A stretch of 64,000 nucleotides of DNA, taken from positions 1 to 64,000 of the forward strand of contig JBBRND010000009.1 of NCBI GenBank assembly GCA_038230515.1, given 5' to 3'. This document shows, piece by piece, positions 9,202 through 17,426 of the stretch (position 1 is its first letter; each line of letters opens with the position of its first letter). The notes beneath the pieces were generated by a model. The model saw only the letters and a program-made list of their open reading frames with translations, had not been told where the DNA came from and did no database searches. A program made the translations under genes and the position numbers. The stretch comes from JAPLDB01 sp038230515. GTDB lineage: Bacteria; Bacteroidota; Bacteroidia; AKYH767-A; 2013-40CM-41-45.

Positions 9202-9370
9202 CAATTACAGCACTTATTTACTCAATTACGGTACTTAGATGGAACTTTACACATCGGTAAAAAGCTTTCTAACATCGGTAAATGTTCTACTAAGTATCGT
9301 ATAAATCTCAATAAATGCAGATATAGTCCGTAAATCATCCGTAATAATCGGTTTATCATCGGTAAAAGGC
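9202..9370. repeat. Degenerate 21-bp repeat tract with 10-11 bp substructure
   Basis: CAATTACRG(T)ACTT occurs at 9202 and 9223, then ACATCGGTA-like words at 9251, 9272 and 9293, all stepped by 21 bases. Further right CCGTAA / CGGTAA words recur at about 9328, 9339, 9349 and 9360, steps of 10-11 bases, i.e. one helical turn. The tract lies in the 475-base divergent region between genes 8092-9024 (minus) and 9500-9760 (plus). No gene is seen in it. Confidence 0.7.
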
Positions 9371-9499
9371 GGTTAAAGCATTGTATATCATGTACTAATA
9401 TTAGCAACCAAGAGCTTGTCATTGTTGATAACTTCATGGGGGCAGGATTTGCATAAAAAGCGCGACCGCAATATTTTTGTTATTAAATTAAGAAACACT

Positions 9500-9760
9500 A
9501 TGAAATTAATATCTCCTGAAGAGAAAGACAAAATGCTCCTTATACCCACCTCGCGCAAACGCGGAAAAGCACACCCCGTGCGGCTGCGCCTGGAAAATTT
9601 AGAACCGTCACAAATACTCCACATACCGCGCGAAGACTTTAAATGGAAAAACCGCACGCCTCTTTATTTTATTTCACAAATAGAAAAAGAAAGCGACAAA
9701 AAATTTGAACTGCTTGAACAAGCGGACGAAAAAGGTTGGGTGGTGGAGCGGGTGAAGTAA
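9500..9760 (+). CDS. Small conserved-looking hypothetical protein (86 aa)
   Basis: 86 aa, no signal peptide. The sequence is basic at the start (IPTSRKRGKAHPVRLRLENL) and charged throughout, and reads like a compact soluble domain. I chose the ATG at 9500 because the upstream part of the open frame overlaps the repeat-rich leader and is not protein-like. I do not recognise a family. It is transcribed away from the repeat tract at 9202-9370 and divergently from the 310-aa accessory protein. Confidence 0.6.
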   Translation: MKLISPEEKDKMLLIPTSRKRGKAHPVRLRLENLEPSQILHIPREDFKWKNRTPLYFISQIEKESDKKFELLEQADEKGWVVERVK

Positions 9761-9940
9761 CGAAAGAGAAAAAGGTGTAGGTTGAAATTTGCACGATGCC
9801 GCTAAAAGATTTAAAACCTTTCGGGGATTGAAAACAGATGTTGAAATGATGCCGTCTATTTTAAGAGAACACTACTTACTTAAACTTTAGTGGAGAAAAA
9901 AATTCAGCAACATCGGCCCGCTATTTTATTCCCACAAAAA

Positions 9941-9980
9941 AAAACCCTGACTTGAAAATTCAAATCAGGGTTTTTATTTT
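9941..9980. terminator. Bidirectional intrinsic terminator
   Basis: AACCCTGACTTGAA pairs with TTCAAATCAGGGTT (one mismatch) around a 2-base loop. T-runs follow the hairpin on the plus strand and, as the complement of a 10-A run, on the minus strand, so it can end both the 9500 gene and the SWIB gene. Confidence 0.85.
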
Positions 9981-9992
9981 TTAGAAAAACAA

Positions 9993-10367
9993 TTAAGAAA
10001 GATGTCCGCTGATCAACTTTGTCATTTCAAACATTGATACGGTTTTCTTTCCACCAAAAACTTTCTTCAGATTTTCATCAGCATTGATGTTGCGTCTTTC
10101 TTTCGCATCCTGAAGGTTGTTCTTCTTAATGTACTCCCAAACTTTTTTTACCACTTCTGTTCTTGGCATTGCCTTGCTTCCGATTACCGGATGCAATGCT
10201 TCTCCAATGTTCATTGGTTTCATGAACGCAGCATTGGGTTTACGTTTCGCTTTAGGAGCGGGTTTTGCTTTTGCTGCTGGTTTTGCTTTTGCTTTAGCAG
10301 CAGGTTTTGCTTTTGCTTTAGCAGCGGGCTTTGCCTTTGCTTTAGCTGTTACTTTTTTTGTTGCCAT
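9993..10367 (-). CDS. SWIB/MDM2-domain protein with histone-H1-like tail
   Basis: A chromatin-type DNA-associated protein. Residues 1-45 are an AKAKPAA repeat tail (about 8 residues per repeat, very Lys/Ala-rich) like histone H1 C-terminal tails; residues about 48-123 are a SWIB domain (KPMNIGEALHPVIG ... KVWEYIKKNNLQD ... LKKVFGGKKTVSMFEM). SWIB proteins with lysine-rich tails are common in Bacteroidota and Chlamydiae and are presumed nucleoid proteins; direct functional proof is limited. 124 aa, complete. It is monocistronic, ending at the bidirectional terminator. Confidence 0.9.
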   Translation of the reverse strand: MATKKVTAKAKAKPAAKAKAKPAAKAKAKPAAKAKPAPKAKRKPNAAFMKPMNIGEALHPVIGSKAMPRTEVVKKVWEYIKKNNLQDAKERRNINADENLKKVFGGKKTVSMFEMTKLISGHLS

Positions 10368-10557
10368 TTAATTTTTAGATTAAAGTTGTTTAATGAGACA
10401 AAGAAAGTAACTTTTTTCATTCGTAACACACTCTGAAGAAATTTTTTTTAACCGCCCAATCCCGCCACCCGTGCGGGGTTGGTTAAAAACCCGGTGGAGA
10501 CAAACCATGTTTCCCTAAATTCTCCTCTGAGAATTGCTTTTTTTCACTCTGTAAATC

Positions 10558-12318
10558 TTACTTTTTTTTGTGCAGCTTTACCCCGTCCGATCCAATGTTT
10601 ATCACCTCTTTTCCACCCTCGCGCACGTGTACTCCGGTGCTGTCAATAACCACTTTGTCGCCTTTATCATTGGTGATGTGTAAACCACTGTCATCAATTT
10701 TCACCCGTGCATGCTCGTCATCATCACTGATGTTAGCACCTCCACCAATGGTGCTTTCAGAGCCATCGCAATCCACACACGTCAATCCTTTCTCCGTCAT
10801 TAGCCAGGTGCGGTTTATCATATCGCTGTCATAAATATTTTTCACGTTATCAATATGATTTATAAAATGACGAAGCGATTCATCAAAGCGAACACGCGCA
10901 CCAACCGGCATCCTCAACAACAACTGCACATCCTGCGCGCGCCATTTTTCAATTGCATCCATCGTAAAAAAATGATTGAAGCGAAGTACAGAATCACTTT
11001 GAGTAAAAGAATAAGCGATGCGCGAAGCATTGTCAATAGCCGCTTTGCGCGATGACCCCTGCGCATAAAATATTTCTACAAGATCAAAAGAATCAGTCTG
11101 GCTTTTTACAACATCCAGTTTCACGCTGCGCGAAATTAATTTGTCGCCTGATGATTCAAGATAAAAACCATCATCAATGTTGCGGTAATATTTTCTACCG
11201 TAGTTGTAATCGCTCTCACTGTTTTTTGTTTCATCCGTTTCAAGCACCAGGTATTTTGAAGCAGGTTGCTGCAACGGAATTTCTTTTCTGAAACTATCGC
11301 GCTCACTGAAATCCTTGAACACAGTAACACCACTGAACAATACAATAACCAGTGCAATAATCCAGATGCCAAGTGCGCTGAGCCCTGCAATGCGCGAACG
11401 TTTTTTTATGTTGAATAAAAAACGAATGCCTCCATAAGCAAGCATCAGCAAGGGAATTGCAACAAGCATTACAGCGCCAAAATAAATCCAACTGAACTGC
11501 GATGTAGTGTTAAAGATATGATGCAAAAATCCCGGAAGGTGAACAAATGGCGCGCCCACCAATCCAAATAAAGATGCAAGCAAAGCAACAGCAACTATCA
11601 ATGCGATGAAGACAAAGAAAGCAGCAATTATTTTACCGATGAGCATGAAAATGAATTTGAATACTTCACCGATCACTTCAAAAACTTTTCCGATTGCTGT
11701 AGTTGCTTTCGGTCCATCTTTCAAACGTTCTTTTAATCCGTCTAATTCTTCCCGAACATTTTTCTCAATATTCGAAACTGTCACCGGTTCACCGCGCATC
11801 ATCAATCTGTCAGCAGTTGTTTTTGCTTCCGGAATTATGATCCAAAGAAGAATGTAAATCCAGAAACCTGTTCCATAAAATACCAATGCCCCCGCAAATA
11901 CCAATCGTATCCAGACGGGATCAATATCAAAGTAAGCGGCAATTCCGCTGCACACACCGCCCACAAATTTTTCGTCAGGGTTGCGGAAGAATCTTTTCTT
12001 TAAAGATCCAAGTGGAATGTTTGCCTGAGCTGAAGAAGTTTTTTCTTCCTCCCCTCCCCCACCAAATTCTTCCGGGCGGCCCATCACACTTGTAACTTCG
12101 TTTACATCGTTCAGCGTAATCACTTCTCTTCCGTCCTTCATCCGGTCGCGGAACATTTCACCGATGCGGCTTTCAATGTCCTGCATAATTTCATCGCGCC
12201 CTTGCTCCGCGCTGAAATGGCTTTTAATTGCGTTGAGATATTTTATCAATGACTCATACGCATTGTCATCAATATGGAACACAGTTCCACCAAGGTTAAC
12301 TGTTACAGTCTTATTCAT
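10558..12318 (-). CDS. PspC-domain membrane protein
   Basis: A 586-aa envelope-stress protein. Residues 1-80 form an N-terminal module (NLGGTVFHIDDNAYESL) typical of Bacteroidota PspC proteins; the PspC domain lies at about 105-170 (KRFFRNPDEKFVGGVCSGIA, then a membrane helix ending in IIIPEAKT). Three or four further membrane helices follow at about 220-345, then a long extracytoplasmic beta-rich tail, including VKIDDSGLHITNDKGD, that resembles DUF2807/DUF4097-type helices. It overlaps the upstream PadR gene by 8 bases, which implies translational coupling. With PadR and DUF2807 it forms a common three-gene envelope-homeostasis unit. Confidence 0.9.
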   Translation of the reverse strand: MNKTVTVNLGGTVFHIDDNAYESLIKYLNAIKSHFSAEQGRDEIMQDIESRIGEMFRDRMKDGREVITLNDVNEVTSVMGRPEEFGGGGEEEKTSSAQANIPLGSLKKRFFRNPDEKFVGGVCSGIAAYFDIDPVWIRLVFAGALVFYGTGFWIYILLWIIIPEAKTTADRLMMRGEPVTVSNIEKNVREELDGLKERLKDGPKATTAIGKVFEVIGEVFKFIFMLIGKIIAAFFVFIALIVAVALLASLFGLVGAPFVHLPGFLHHIFNTTSQFSWIYFGAVMLVAIPLLMLAYGGIRFLFNIKKRSRIAGLSALGIWIIALVIVLFSGVTVFKDFSERDSFRKEIPLQQPASKYLVLETDETKNSESDYNYGRKYYRNIDDGFYLESSGDKLISRSVKLDVVKSQTDSFDLVEIFYAQGSSRKAAIDNASRIAYSFTQSDSVLRFNHFFTMDAIEKWRAQDVQLLLRMPVGARVRFDESLRHFINHIDNVKNIYDSDMINRTWLMTEKGLTCVDCDGSESTIGGGANISDDDEHARVKIDDSGLHITNDKGDKVVIDSTGVHVREGGKEVINIGSDGVKLHKKK

Positions 12319-12658
12319 TGTTTGTTGTTTTTACAGATGTTGTTTGATTCACTGCCTCTACCAATTCGTGCCAGGTAACACGTAATTCATCTAAGAATTT
12401 ATCTCCGAGAGGTGTAAGAGAATAATACTTCCGTGGCGGTCCTGAATTGCTTTCTACCCAACGGTAATTAAGCAGTCCTGCATTTTTCAACCTGGTAAGC
12501 AGCGGGTACAATGTACCTTCTACTACAATCAGCTTGGCTTCTTTCAGTTTCCCGATAATATCAGAAGTATAAACTTCTTTATGTGAGAGAACAGAAAGTA
12601 TGCAGAACTCAAGGACCCCTTTGCGCATCTGCGCCTGAGTGTTATCAAGATTACTCAT
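12311..12658 (-). CDS. PadR-family transcriptional regulator
   Basis: 115 aa: a winged helix-turn-helix of the PadR family (ILSVLSHKEVYTSDIIGKL ... GTLYPLLTRLKNAGLL ... GPPRKYYSLTPLGDKFL) with a short C-terminal dimerisation helix. PadR repressors usually control the adjacent operon. Here the gene sits between a DUF2807 lipoprotein gene (66 bases upstream) and the PspC gene (8-base overlap), all on the minus strand, so autoregulation of this envelope-stress operon is the simplest inference. No clear palindromic operator was identified. Confidence 0.92.
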   Translation of the reverse strand: MSNLDNTQAQMRKGVLEFCILSVLSHKEVYTSDIIGKLKEAKLIVVEGTLYPLLTRLKNAGLLNYRWVESNSGPPRKYYSLTPLGDKFLDELRVTWHELVEAVNQTTSVKTTNNE

Positions 12659-12724
12659 TTTAGGTTTGGGGTTTTAAAATTTAATGTTTGAAGTTTGGAC
12701 TTTTACGATCAACGTATAAGATTT

Positions 12725-13351
12725 CTATTTCTGATGCAGTGTCAATGCATGTCGCCATTTTGTTTTGTGCGCAGATGCCTGTTCGGTATTGACAGCATTC
12801 AACGTTGCAACTTGCCTATGAGAATCGAGATTCATGCTGATGACTTGTCCTGTGCCTTTTACTTTTACAAAGCTGTCCCCGGTCATTCCTCCTGCATAAA
12901 TCTTTCCACCTCCATTGATAATCATACCAACGCTTAGTGCCCTCACATCAGCGCTGATAATGCCGGAGCCCGTAATTTTCATTAGCAACATATCAGAGTT
13001 TAATGTTGAGGTTGCTCTGATCACCCCCGCTCCATTTACCTGAATCAGGTTTATGTCGTTCATCGTCACATACACATTTACATTACGGAGCGAACCGGCA
13101 TTGATAATAAGCGCACCATTATTCACCGAAGTTTCTACTTCTTGCGAATTGGCTTCATTACCTTCCACTCGAATCGAGTTAACCTCACCTTGTGTGAGAT
13201 AAACATTGGCATTGCCATTTAGAATAATTCCGTAAAAACTTTGATCAACTGTACGGATGTCAGAAGATGCAGCAGCGGTTGCATTGCAACCAAGAACGAT
13301 AGTTGACATGGATACTAACACCAGGGCAACAAGGGAGAGACGTGTTTTCAT
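12725..13351 (-). CDS. DUF2807 (GIN domain) lipoprotein
   Basis: 208 aa. The ATG at 13351 gives a lipoprotein signal peptide with Cys in a good lipobox (IVLGC). The mature part is a right-handed beta-helix of the DUF2807 'GIN' type: short repeated strands such as SFYGIILNGNANVYL, INLIQVNGAGVI and MIINGGGKIYAG. The family is thought to be a cell-surface head domain, often encoded beside PadR and PspC, as here. It is the first gene of the inferred three-gene unit. The C-terminal 30 residues are less typical of the family. Confidence 0.85.
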   Translation of the reverse strand: MKTRLSLVALVLVSMSTIVLGCNATAAASSDIRTVDQSFYGIILNGNANVYLTQGEVNSIRVEGNEANSQEVETSVNNGALIINAGSLRNVNVYVTMNDINLIQVNGAGVIRATSTLNSDMLLMKITGSGIISADVRALSVGMIINGGGKIYAGGMTGDSFVKVKGTGQVISMNLDSHRQVATLNAVNTEQASAHKTKWRHALTLHQK

Positions 13352-13625
13352 TGTTTGATAGATTTGAAGTTTATTATTTTTAGATTTTAATGGGTTCTTT
13401 GTGTTACCACTTAATTTGCGTGGCAAAGATACTGTTATCAAACAGTACTTTGCAACACATAGTACTATAAATATTTGTTAAAACTTGTAAGTATGCTGAT
13501 AATCAATTAAATTATTTTAAATAAATTTTTAAAAATACCTTCCTAAAATTCAAAAAGTGACAATTAGTGGTGTTCAATTCTAAAAAAGTTGTCAGCAGGA
13601 ATACTTTCTCAAGAAAAAGAAACAA

Positions 13626-14204
13626 TTATTTCATTAGAGCAAGAATCTCATCAAACATATTTGAATCATCAGGCGATAAAACGATGCGTTCATTATTCTT
13701 GGTATGAATCATAATGAGATGTTTTTTGTTTGTTAAATACCAAATCATAACTCCATACTTCCGGCTATAGAATTTTCCATAGTTCCCGAAAAAATAACCA
13801 ACGCCTGAGTTGCGAATACTTTTAGCGAGATCACTTTTTCTAAGCAACTCTACTTTTTCAATTGAATCAAATGGAAAATATTTTTCCCTGAGATAGCTCT
13901 TAACAACAATTCCTTTTTCTTTTACGAGATAACCTCTGGGAGCTATCAAAAACAAATAGATGAAAACAAGATCAGGAATAATAACGCCTAACAAAAAATA
14001 AAACTCGATCGCCAATCTCTTAAACTGCAGGAAGACAGTAAGGAGATTCAATGCAGCAATGAAAACAACTAAGATAGTTGTAAATAGTTTTTGCCGCGAG
14101 CCGAGGGATGCTTTGTATTTCATGAACGAAAAATTTCCGGAACTAAAAATAAAAAATATTTCGATGCCAAGTAAAGCTACGATTAAATGTATTTCCCTCG
14201 TCAA
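13626..14204 (-). CDS. Membrane protein with PH-like domain
   Basis: 192 aa. Two hydrophobic segments near residues 5-25 and 40-60 and a hairpin near 70-90, followed by a cytoplasmic bacterial PH-like domain at about 95-190 (GIVVKSYLREKYFPFDSIEKVEL, later YLTNKKHLIMIHTKN and a final helix). Such proteins are widespread and of unknown function. It is transcribed divergently from folC with a gap of 30 bases, so the two promoters must overlap. No partner is evident. Confidence 0.65.
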   Translation of the reverse strand: MTREIHLIVALLGIEIFFIFSSGNFSFMKYKASLGSRQKLFTTILVVFIAALNLLTVFLQFKRLAIEFYFLLGVIIPDLVFIYLFLIAPRGYLVKEKGIVVKSYLREKYFPFDSIEKVELLRKSDLAKSIRNSGVGYFFGNYGKFYSRKYGVMIWYLTNKKHLIMIHTKNNERIVLSPDDSNMFDEILALMK

Positions 14205-14234
14205 TTATTTTTTTCTTTGCAATGAATTCAATTC

Positions 14235-15521
14235 ATGAACTATTCTCAAACGCTTGATTATTTATTTTCCCGGCTACCTATGTATCAACGCATCGGTGTT
14301 GCTGCATACAAAGCAGATTTGCAAAACACAATCGCTTTATGCAAACTACTTAATCATCCCGAGGAAAAATTCAAGTCAATTCATATTGCAGGAACAAACG
14401 GCAAAGGCAGTACATCGCACATGCTTGCTGCTATTCTTCAAACCGCGGGATACAAGACAGGATTGTATACTTCTCCTCATCTTAAAGATTTCCGCGAGCG
14501 CATACGCTTAAACGGAAAAATGATCCCGAAGGAAGAAGTAATTGCTTTTGTTGAGAAACATAAAAATGAATTTGAAAAAATCGAGCTTTCCTTTTTTGAA
14601 TGGACAGTGGGGTTGTGCTTTGATTATTTTGCAAAAGAAAAAGTTGATATTGGTATTATCGAAACCGGACTTGGCGGACGACTAGATTCTACAAACCTAA
14701 TAACTCCGGAAATTTCTGTTATCACTAATATTAGCTACGACCACACACAACTTCTGGGCGATACACTACAAAAAATTGCTTTCGAGAAGGCAGGAATTAT
14801 CAAAGAGGGAATTCCAGTTGTGATTGGTGAAGGAGAAAATGAAACGCGGAATATTTTTATTCAACGTGCAAAAGAATTAAAAAGCGAAATTCATTTTTCA
14901 GATCAAAACAGCCATGCGCAAATCGAAAAAGAAACCGCTGATAGTTTAACAATGGATGTGAGAATGTCCAACGGTGCCCATTTCAAAAATCTTGAGCTTG
15001 ACCTAATCGGACATTATCAATGTAAAAATATTATCACTGTTCTCGGAACTGTTTCTCAGTTACAAAAACAAGGATGGAGAATCTCAACTAACCACATTTA
15101 CACTGCACTTAAAAACATAAAACCACTTACTGGATTGAGAGGACGTTGGCAGCGCATTAGTGAAAAGCCGTTGACCATTTGTGATGTAGCGCATAACGAG
15201 ACAGGAATAAAAGAAGTGGTGAACCAGATTTCAAAAACTCCACATCAGCATCTCCACTTTGTGTTGGGAATGGTGAACGATAAAGATATTTCATCCGTGC
15301 TTTCGCTTCTTCCAAAAGATGCCACTTATTATTTCTGCAAAGCAGCCATTCCAAGGGCAATGAATGCGGATGAACTCAAACAAAAAGCAGAAGCGTTCCA
15401 ATTGAAAGGAGAAATTTATTCTTCTGTAAACTCTGCGCTGAATGCCGCTCAAATATCTACAAAAGGAAATGACCTTGTATTTGTTGGTGGAAGTACGTTT
15501 GTGGTTGCAGAAATAGTTTGA
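14235..15521 (+). CDS. folC: Bifunctional folylpolyglutamate synthase / dihydrofolate synthase
   Basis: A cytosolic Mur-ligase-fold enzyme that adds L-glutamate to dihydropteroate and to reduced folates using ATP. P-loop AGTNGKGST at residues 52-60; the conserved ETGLGGRLDSTN loop, the central-domain SYDHTQLLG motif (metal/ATP ligand His) and the C-terminal glutamate-binding domain (RGRWQRI, VAHNETG) are all present. 428 aa, normal length. Start at the first ATG; no Shine-Dalgarno. The gene stands alone; the hairpin at 15720-15745 probably terminates it. Confidence 0.95.
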   Translation: MNYSQTLDYLFSRLPMYQRIGVAAYKADLQNTIALCKLLNHPEEKFKSIHIAGTNGKGSTSHMLAAILQTAGYKTGLYTSPHLKDFRERIRLNGKMIPKEEVIAFVEKHKNEFEKIELSFFEWTVGLCFDYFAKEKVDIGIIETGLGGRLDSTNLITPEISVITNISYDHTQLLGDTLQKIAFEKAGIIKEGIPVVIGEGENETRNIFIQRAKELKSEIHFSDQNSHAQIEKETADSLTMDVRMSNGAHFKNLELDLIGHYQCKNIITVLGTVSQLQKQGWRISTNHIYTALKNIKPLTGLRGRWQRISEKPLTICDVAHNETGIKEVVNQISKTPHQHLHFVLGMVNDKDISSVLSLLPKDATYYFCKAAIPRAMNADELKQKAEAFQLKGEIYSSVNSALNAAQISTKGNDLVFVGGSTFVVAEIV

Positions 15522-15719
15522 AAAAGTAAACTAAAGCAAGCCGATGGAAAAAGACAAGTTTCCAAACTCCTGAAACTCTCGGGGGTGAACTGAGGACAAG
15601 GGCTAGAATCCAACCTGTGAGATTACTTGCCATCTGATTCACAGAGCCAGTCAAATCTTTCCAAATACGTACACCTTGCTTGACAAATCTCCTTTGCAAC
15701 AGGAATTGTTAAAAACAAT

Positions 15720-15750
15720 AAGCCCTTCAATCTCTTGAAGGGCTTGGTTT
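15720..15750. terminator. Intrinsic terminator between folC and tRNA-Val
   Basis: AAGCCCTTCAA pairs perfectly with TTGAAGGGCTT around a 4-base loop. On the minus strand it is followed by ATTGTTTTT, so it fits the end of the tRNA-Val transcript; on the plus strand a weaker T-run follows (GGTTTTA), which may end folC. Confidence 0.75.
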
Positions 15751-15758
15751 TACTGAAG

Positions 15759-15833
15759 TGGGAGTTACTGGGTTCGAACCAGTGACCCTCTGCTTGTAAG
15801 GCAGATGCTCTGAACCAGCTGAGCTAAACTCCC
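15759..15833 (-). tRNA. tRNA-Val (anticodon UAC)
   Basis: 75 nt cloverleaf on the minus strand. The acceptor stem GGGAGTT pairs with AACTCCC, discriminator A; D-arm with TTAGCTCAGCTGG; anticodon stem TCTGC/GCAGA with loop CTTACAA (UAC); T-arm with GGTTCGAACC. CCA is not encoded. Confidence 0.93.
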
Positions 15834-15890
15834 TTTATTTGGGGCGGCAAATATAGACAGATTTTTAACCGCACAAAATCAAACAAGATT

Positions 15891-17249
15891 TTACACCAAC
15901 CCCTGCGCAAGCATTGCATCAGCAACTTTTACAAAGCCGCCAATGTTTGCACCGCTCACATAATTGGTGAATCCATTGGTAGTTCCATACTTTACACATG
16001 TGCTGTGAATGCTGCTCATGATGCCGAGCAACCGTTGATCTACTTCTTCGCGAGTCCAAGAAAGGCGAAGAGAGTTTTGACTCATCTCCAATCCTGATAC
16101 CGCAACGCCACCAGCATTAGAAGCTTTGCCCGGAGCAAAAAGAATTTTGTTGTTAATGAAAACATCCATTGCTTCAGGAGTGGATGGCATGTTTGCACCT
16201 TCAGCAACTGCCTTGCAACCGTTCTTCACAAGCACCTTTGCATCATCGCCATTCAATTCATTTTGAGTAGCGCAAGGGAGAGCAATATCGCAGTTAACTC
16301 CCCACGGAGTTTTGCCGGCAACAAATTCACATTTGTATTTGTCAGCATATTCTTTTATGCGTCCGCGTTTTTCATTTTTAAGATCCATGATGAAGGCTAA
16401 TTTGTCAAGATCAATTCCATCTTTGTCATAAACATATCCATCGCTGTCGCTAACGGTCAAAACTTTTGCACCAAGGTGAATACATTTCTCCGCGGCATAT
16501 TGTGCTACGTTTCCTGATCCGCTTATCACCACATTTTTTCCTTTCAAGCTATCGCCCATTGTCTTCAGCATTTCTTCGGTGAAGTAAACACAGCCGTAGC
16601 CGGTTGCTTCCGGGCGAATTAAACTTCCGCCAAACTGAATTCCTTTTCCTGTAAGCACTCCGGTAAATTCTCCGCTTAAGCGCTTAAATTGTCCGAACAA
16701 AAATCCTACTTCCCTGCCTCCTACTCCAATATCTCCGGCAGGCACATCAATGTCTGCACCGATATGCCGAAAAAGTTCGGTCATAAAACTCTGGCAGAAA
16801 CGCATTACTTCATTGTCTGACTTTCCCTTTGGATCAAAATCGGAACCACCTTTACCTCCACCCATTGGCAGCGTAGTTAAACTGTTTTTGAAAACCTGTT
16901 CGAAGGCAAGAAACTTTAAGATGCCGAGATACACAGTAGGATGAAAACGCAAGCCGCCTTTGTAAGGACCAATGGCACTACTCATCTGCACGCGAAAGCC
17001 ACGGTTAATCTGAAAGCCACCTTTATCATCCATCCAAGGAACACGAAACATGACCACGCGCTCGGGTTCTGCGATGCGCTCCAGCACTTTTGTTTTTTCA
17101 TAAATTGGTTTGTCTTCAATGAAAGGTAAAACCGTCATTGCCACTTCGTGAACGGCTTGATGAAATTCTTTTTCACCGGGATTTTTTGCAATGATGAGTT
17201 GCATGAATGAATCAACTTTTTTCTGAACTCCTTTAGTAAGTGTACTCAT
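15891..17249 (-). CDS. gdhA: NADP-specific glutamate dehydrogenase
   Basis: Reductive amination of 2-oxoglutarate to glutamate with NADPH; hexameric cytosolic enzyme of the ~450-residue class. The catalytic Lys133 lies in PMGGGKGG, the substrate-binding GPYKGGLRFHP is at 94-104, and the Rossmann fingerprint GSGNVAQYAAEK follows in the second domain. 452 aa, complete. It ends 58 bases from the tRNA-Val gene on the same strand, so the tRNA may lie in the same transcript, but the gap could hold an independent promoter. No glutamate synthase gene is visible nearby. Confidence 0.96.
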   Translation of the reverse strand: MSTLTKGVQKKVDSFMQLIIAKNPGEKEFHQAVHEVAMTVLPFIEDKPIYEKTKVLERIAEPERVVMFRVPWMDDKGGFQINRGFRVQMSSAIGPYKGGLRFHPTVYLGILKFLAFEQVFKNSLTTLPMGGGKGGSDFDPKGKSDNEVMRFCQSFMTELFRHIGADIDVPAGDIGVGGREVGFLFGQFKRLSGEFTGVLTGKGIQFGGSLIRPEATGYGCVYFTEEMLKTMGDSLKGKNVVISGSGNVAQYAAEKCIHLGAKVLTVSDSDGYVYDKDGIDLDKLAFIMDLKNEKRGRIKEYADKYKCEFVAGKTPWGVNCDIALPCATQNELNGDDAKVLVKNGCKAVAEGANMPSTPEAMDVFINNKILFAPGKASNAGGVAVSGLEMSQNSLRLSWTREEVDQRLLGIMSSIHSTCVKYGTTNGFTNYVSGANIGGFVKVADAMLAQGLV

Positions 17250-17363
17250 AAAATTTGATTTAATATTTAGATATTAGTGTAGTAAAGGGTGGCGAAGGTA
17301 AAAAAGGTTTTGAAGTGAGAAAAGGGAACGCCAACCACAATTCCGGAAGTGGAAAATATTTTA

Positions 17364-17395
17364 TTGCCGATGAATTAAAGATTTGAGGAACTTTG
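17364..17395 (+). promoter_or_regulatory. Candidate Bacteroidota promoter
   Basis: TTG at 17364-17366, a 21-base spacer, then GAACTTTG at 17388-17395, close to the TTTG / TAnnTTTG consensus (the first base of the -7 box differs). It lies 31 bases before the ATG at 17427. Confidence 0.4.
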
Positions 17396-17426
17396 CATCC
17401 TGAAGATAAAAACGCCAGCGTTTGTG

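Noticed and set aside
10117..10371. Plus-strand ORF opposite the SWIB tail
   Set aside because: It is the complement of the Lys/Ala-rich repeat coding region; the Phe/Ala-rich product is an artefact.
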